64,000 nucleotides of DNA from Bradyrhizobium sp. cir1 (GTDB lineage Bacteria; Pseudomonadota; Alphaproteobacteria; Rhizobiales; Xanthobacteraceae): assembly GCF_014198245.1 (NCBI RefSeq), contig NZ_JACIHE010000023.1, positions 1-64,000 of the forward strand, written 5' to 3'. A program made the position numbers and the translations under genes. Numbering within the stretch: the stretch's first letter is position 1; every line of letters begins with the position of its first letter. Below the pieces are notes generated by a model. That model saw only the letters and a program-made list of their open reading frames with translations, made no database searches and had not been told where the DNA came from. Shown here one piece after another: positions 61,557-64,000 of this stretch.

Positions 61557-62818
61557 TACACCACCTTGCTTGACCCCTGCGTGATCAACCTCGCCGCGCG
61601 CTGATCTCGCGCGTAGATCCACAGCCAGCTGAGTGCGACGCTGAGGCGATGGCGCAGGCCGATCAGGAAGTAGATGTGGGCTATGCCCCAGATCCACCAT
61701 GCGATGGTGCCGCGCAGCTTGATCTTGCCGAAGTCGATCACCGCGAGCCGCTTGCCGATCTGGGCGAGGCTGCCGGCGTGCTTGTAGCGGAACGGGCCCG
61801 CCGATGCGCCGCGCAACCGCGCCTTGATCGTTTCGGCGACATGACGTCCCTGCTGCTTGGCCGCCGGCGCGATGCCGGGCACGGGCTTGCCATCCCAGGC
61901 ATTGATGCTGACGGTGTCGCCGATCGCGAAGATCTCGGGATGGCCGGGAATGGTGAGGTCGGCTTCGACCTGCACGCGCCCGGCGCGATCGCTCGGTGCG
62001 CCCAGCCATTCGGCGGCGGGCGAGGCGCGCACGCCGGCGGCCCAGATCCGGGTCTTTGCCTCGAGCAGCTTGCCGCCGAACACGACGCCCTCACGATTGA
62101 TCTCGGTGACGGGCTGTCCCAGCACGACCTCGACGCCGATCTTTTCCAGCGAGGCCTGCGCGTAAGCCGAGAGATCGTCGGCGAAGCCCGCGAGCACGCG
62201 CGGCCCGGCCTCGATCAGCACCACGCGCGCCTTGGTCGTGTCGATGTTGCGGAAATCGCCGGGCAAGGTGTGGTGCGCCATCTCGGCGATGGTCCCGGCG
62301 AGCTCGACGCCGGTCGGACCGGCACCGACGATGACGAAGGTCAGCCGCGCCGCGCGTTTCGCCGGATCGGTCTCGCGCTCGGCGCGCTCGAAGGCCACCA
62401 GGATATGGCGGCGCAGCGTGGTCCCGTCCTCCAGCGTCTTCAGGCCCGGCGCCCATGCCTCCCATTCATCATGGCCGAAATAGGCGTGCCGCGCTCCGGT
62501 CGCGAGCACCAGCGTGTCGTAAGGCACCTCGCTGCCGTCGTCGATCAGCACGCAGCGCCGCTCGGCATCGACGCCGCTCACCGTGGCAAACAGCGTCGTC
62601 ACCTCGCGCCGGTCGCGCATCAAATGCCGGATCGGCCAGGCGATCTCGCTGGTCGCGAGCGAGGCTGTCGCGACCTGGTAGAGCAGCGGCTGAAACAGAT
62701 GGTGGTTGCGGCGGTCGATCAGCGTGATCTCGACCGGTGCGCCCGCCAGCCGGTAGGTTGCTTCCAGCCCGCCGAAGCCGGCGCCGACGATGACGACGCG
62801 ATGCGGTGTGGTGGTCAT
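61556..62818 (-). CDS. ndh: Type II NADH dehydrogenase (NDH-2)
   Basis: A 420-residue flavoprotein with FAD-binding GAGFGG (residues 12-17) and NADH-binding GAGPTG (about 168-173). FAIGDTVS near residue 295 contacts FAD, and AKQQGRHVAETI is the quinone-site helix region. The C-terminal segment WWIWGIAHIYFLIG anchors it to the membrane. It passes electrons from NADH to quinone without proton pumping. It is a single gene, divergent from the binding-protein gene at 63130. The 311 bases between (62819-63129) hold no gene; they should include both promoters. Confidence 0.9.
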   Translation of the reverse strand: MTTTPHRVVIVGAGFGGLEATYRLAGAPVEITLIDRRNHHLFQPLLYQVATASLATSEIAWPIRHLMRDRREVTTLFATVSGVDAERRCVLIDDGSEVPYDTLVLATGARHAYFGHDEWEAWAPGLKTLEDGTTLRRHILVAFERAERETDPAKRAARLTFVIVGAGPTGVELAGTIAEMAHHTLPGDFRNIDTTKARVVLIEAGPRVLAGFADDLSAYAQASLEKIGVEVVLGQPVTEINREGVVFGGKLLEAKTRIWAAGVRASPAAEWLGAPSDRAGRVQVEADLTIPGHPEIFAIGDTVSINAWDGKPVPGIAPAAKQQGRHVAETIKARLRGASAGPFRYKHAGSLAQIGKRLAVIDFGKIKLRGTIAWWIWGIAHIYFLIGLRHRLSVALSWLWIYARDQRAARLITQGSSKVV

Positions 62819-63129
62819 GGTGCGTCCTCGAATCTCGCTGCTCTACCTGTTCATTTAAGTGCGGATCGGGCGTCGCGGTCCAATAGCCATCATCAATCGC
62901 GGCATAGGGTGGATGTATCGATCCTGGCGCGAAAAAGCGCCGCAGGCTTGCCCCGGCCTTGGCCGAAGTAAGTAGCATTATATTTCTTGCCATCGCGGAT
63001 TGGGGCGAAATATGGTGCAGGGGCAGCGCTGAGCCATTGGCGGCTCGATTGATTTTGCGTTCAATAGAGACAGGCCCGGGGCGGCGATCACCCCGTTTCC
63101 GGGACCAATAATTAAGGAGGGGAGTGGTT

Positions 63130-64000
63130 ATGAGGACGGCATTCTGGCTGGCGGGCGCAGCGGCGCTGGTGCTGGCGAGCCCGGCATTCGCCGGCGACAC
63201 CATCAAGATCGGTTTCGTCTCGACCTTCAGCGGCCCGACCGCCGTGATCGGCAACGACATGCGCAACTCGTTCGAGCTCGCGCTCGACCATCTCGGCCGC
63301 AAGATGGGCGGCAAGCCGGTCGAGGTGATCTACGAGGACGACGGGCAGAAGCCCGACGTCGGCAAGCAGAAGACCGAGAAGCTGGTGCAGTCCGACAAGG
63401 TCGATTTCATCGTCGGCTACATCTGGTCGAACGTGCTCTTGGCCTCGCTCAAGACCGCGGTGGATTCGAAGACCTTCCTGATCTCGGCCAATGCCGGCCC
63501 GTCGCAGCTCGCCGGCGAGCTCTGCTCGCCTTACGTGTTCTCGACCTCGTGGCAGAACGACCAGACCCCGCAGGCGGTCGGCACCTACATGAACCAGAAG
63601 GGCGTCAAGTCCGTATTCCTGATCGGCCCGAACTACGCGGCCGGCAAGGACATGCTGGCCGGCGTCAAGAGCACCTTCAAGGGCGAGGTGGTCGGCGAGG
63701 AATATACGGTGTGGCCGAGCCAGCTGGACTTCTCCGCCGAACTCACCAAGGCCAAGAACTCCAAGGCCGAGTCGATCTTCGTGTTCTATCCGGGCGCGGC
63801 CGGCGTCCAGTTCCTGAACCAATATGCGCAGGCCGGCATCAAGCAGCAGATCCCGCTCTATACCGCCTTCACGATCGACGAATTGTCGCTGCCGCTGCAG
63901 AAGGACAACGCGCTCGGCGTGCCCGGCGCGCAGCAATGGGTCAACGACCTGCCCAATGACGAGAACAGGAAGTTCGTCGCCGACTACCGCAAGAAGTATA
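63130..64000 (+). CDS. ABC transporter substrate-binding protein, partial at the window end
   Basis: The first 290 residues of a Peripla_BP_6 protein; the 3' end lies beyond the window. Signal MRTAFWLAGAAALVLASPAFA; strong AAGGAGGGGAG before the ATG. IKIGFVSTFSGPTAVIGNDM is the ligand-binding entry, and FLISANAGPSQLAGELC and VGYIWSN line the cleft. It resembles CouP-like proteins that bind p-coumarate and related acids, which would match the feruloyl-CoA synthase region; transport genes may follow downstream outside the window. Confidence 0.88.
   Translation, partial: MRTAFWLAGAAALVLASPAFAGDTIKIGFVSTFSGPTAVIGNDMRNSFELALDHLGRKMGGKPVEVIYEDDGQKPDVGKQKTEKLVQSDKVDFIVGYIWSNVLLASLKTAVDSKTFLISANAGPSQLAGELCSPYVFSTSWQNDQTPQAVGTYMNQKGVKSVFLIGPNYAAGKDMLAGVKSTFKGEVVGEEYTVWPSQLDFSAELTKAKNSKAESIFVFYPGAAGVQFLNQYAQAGIKQQIPLYTAFTIDELSLPLQKDNALGVPGAQQWVNDLPNDENRKFVADYRKKY

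Overview
The window is GC-rich chromosomal DNA from an alphaproteobacterium, most likely Bradyrhizobium or a close relative in the Nitrobacteraceae. This is inferred from the gene set (sox genes, CYP199-type P450 with its ferredoxin, feruloyl-CoA synthase, many periplasmic binding proteins) and from at least eight families of dispersed palindromic repeats of the kind that fill intergenic gaps in that group. No rRNA, tRNA, CRISPR array, prophage or replication origin was seen. The left edge appears to cut the start of an IS110-type transposase, but only six codons support this.

Layout. 1-6.5 kb: an orphan branched-chain-type binding protein, a MAPEG protein, and a three-gene operon of LolD-like ATPase, FtsX-like permease and AttH/CrtC-like exported protein. 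6.5-11.7 kb: two MFS transporters around an N-acyl-D-amino-acid deacylase. 11.7-18 kb: sulfur oxidation, with a persulfide dioxygenase-rhodanese fusion, a DsrE-like protein and soxXYZAKB in one minus-strand operon (soxCD absent from the window). 18-24.5 kb: a DUF938 methyltransferase, a prolyl oligopeptidase, two more MFS proteins and a VOC protein. 24.5-28 kb: a carboxymuconolactone-decarboxylase-like protein and a tandem acyl-CoA dehydrogenase pair. 28-33 kb: AapJ-like binding protein, L,D-transpeptidase, CcdA and a thioredoxin. 33-40 kb: an ECF sigma factor and a tight DctP-histidine kinase-hybrid kinase-OmpR regulator operon. 40-44 kb: an orphan UgpB-like protein, then a protealysin-like M4 protease with its emfourin-type inhibitor and an atypical APH-fold kinase.

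44.4-54.9 kb is the most coherent system. A Dpp/Opp-type ABC importer (binding protein, two permeases, one double ATPase) runs directly into AtzG-, AtzE- and AtzH-like genes and a GntR regulator, and faces a convergent AtzF-type allophanate hydrolase. Near-consensus sigma-54 promoters lie upstream of the importer and, separately, upstream of the hydrolase. This suggests a nitrogen-limitation-induced pathway that imports an N-carboxylated urea or biuret-type compound and breaks it down to ammonia. No ring-opening enzyme (AtzD/TrzD) or biuret hydrolase (BiuH) is present in the window.

55-64 kb holds aromatic-acid metabolism: a MarR regulator with a palindromic operator facing feruloyl-CoA synthase, a second MarR facing a CYP199-type P450 and its [2Fe-2S] ferredoxin, and two aromatic- or branched-chain-type binding proteins flanking a type II NADH dehydrogenase. 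The last gene runs off the right edge.

The repeats are notable in themselves. One palindromic element is read in frame as the linker of the double ATPase, one sits inside the importer operon, and one is nested inside another.
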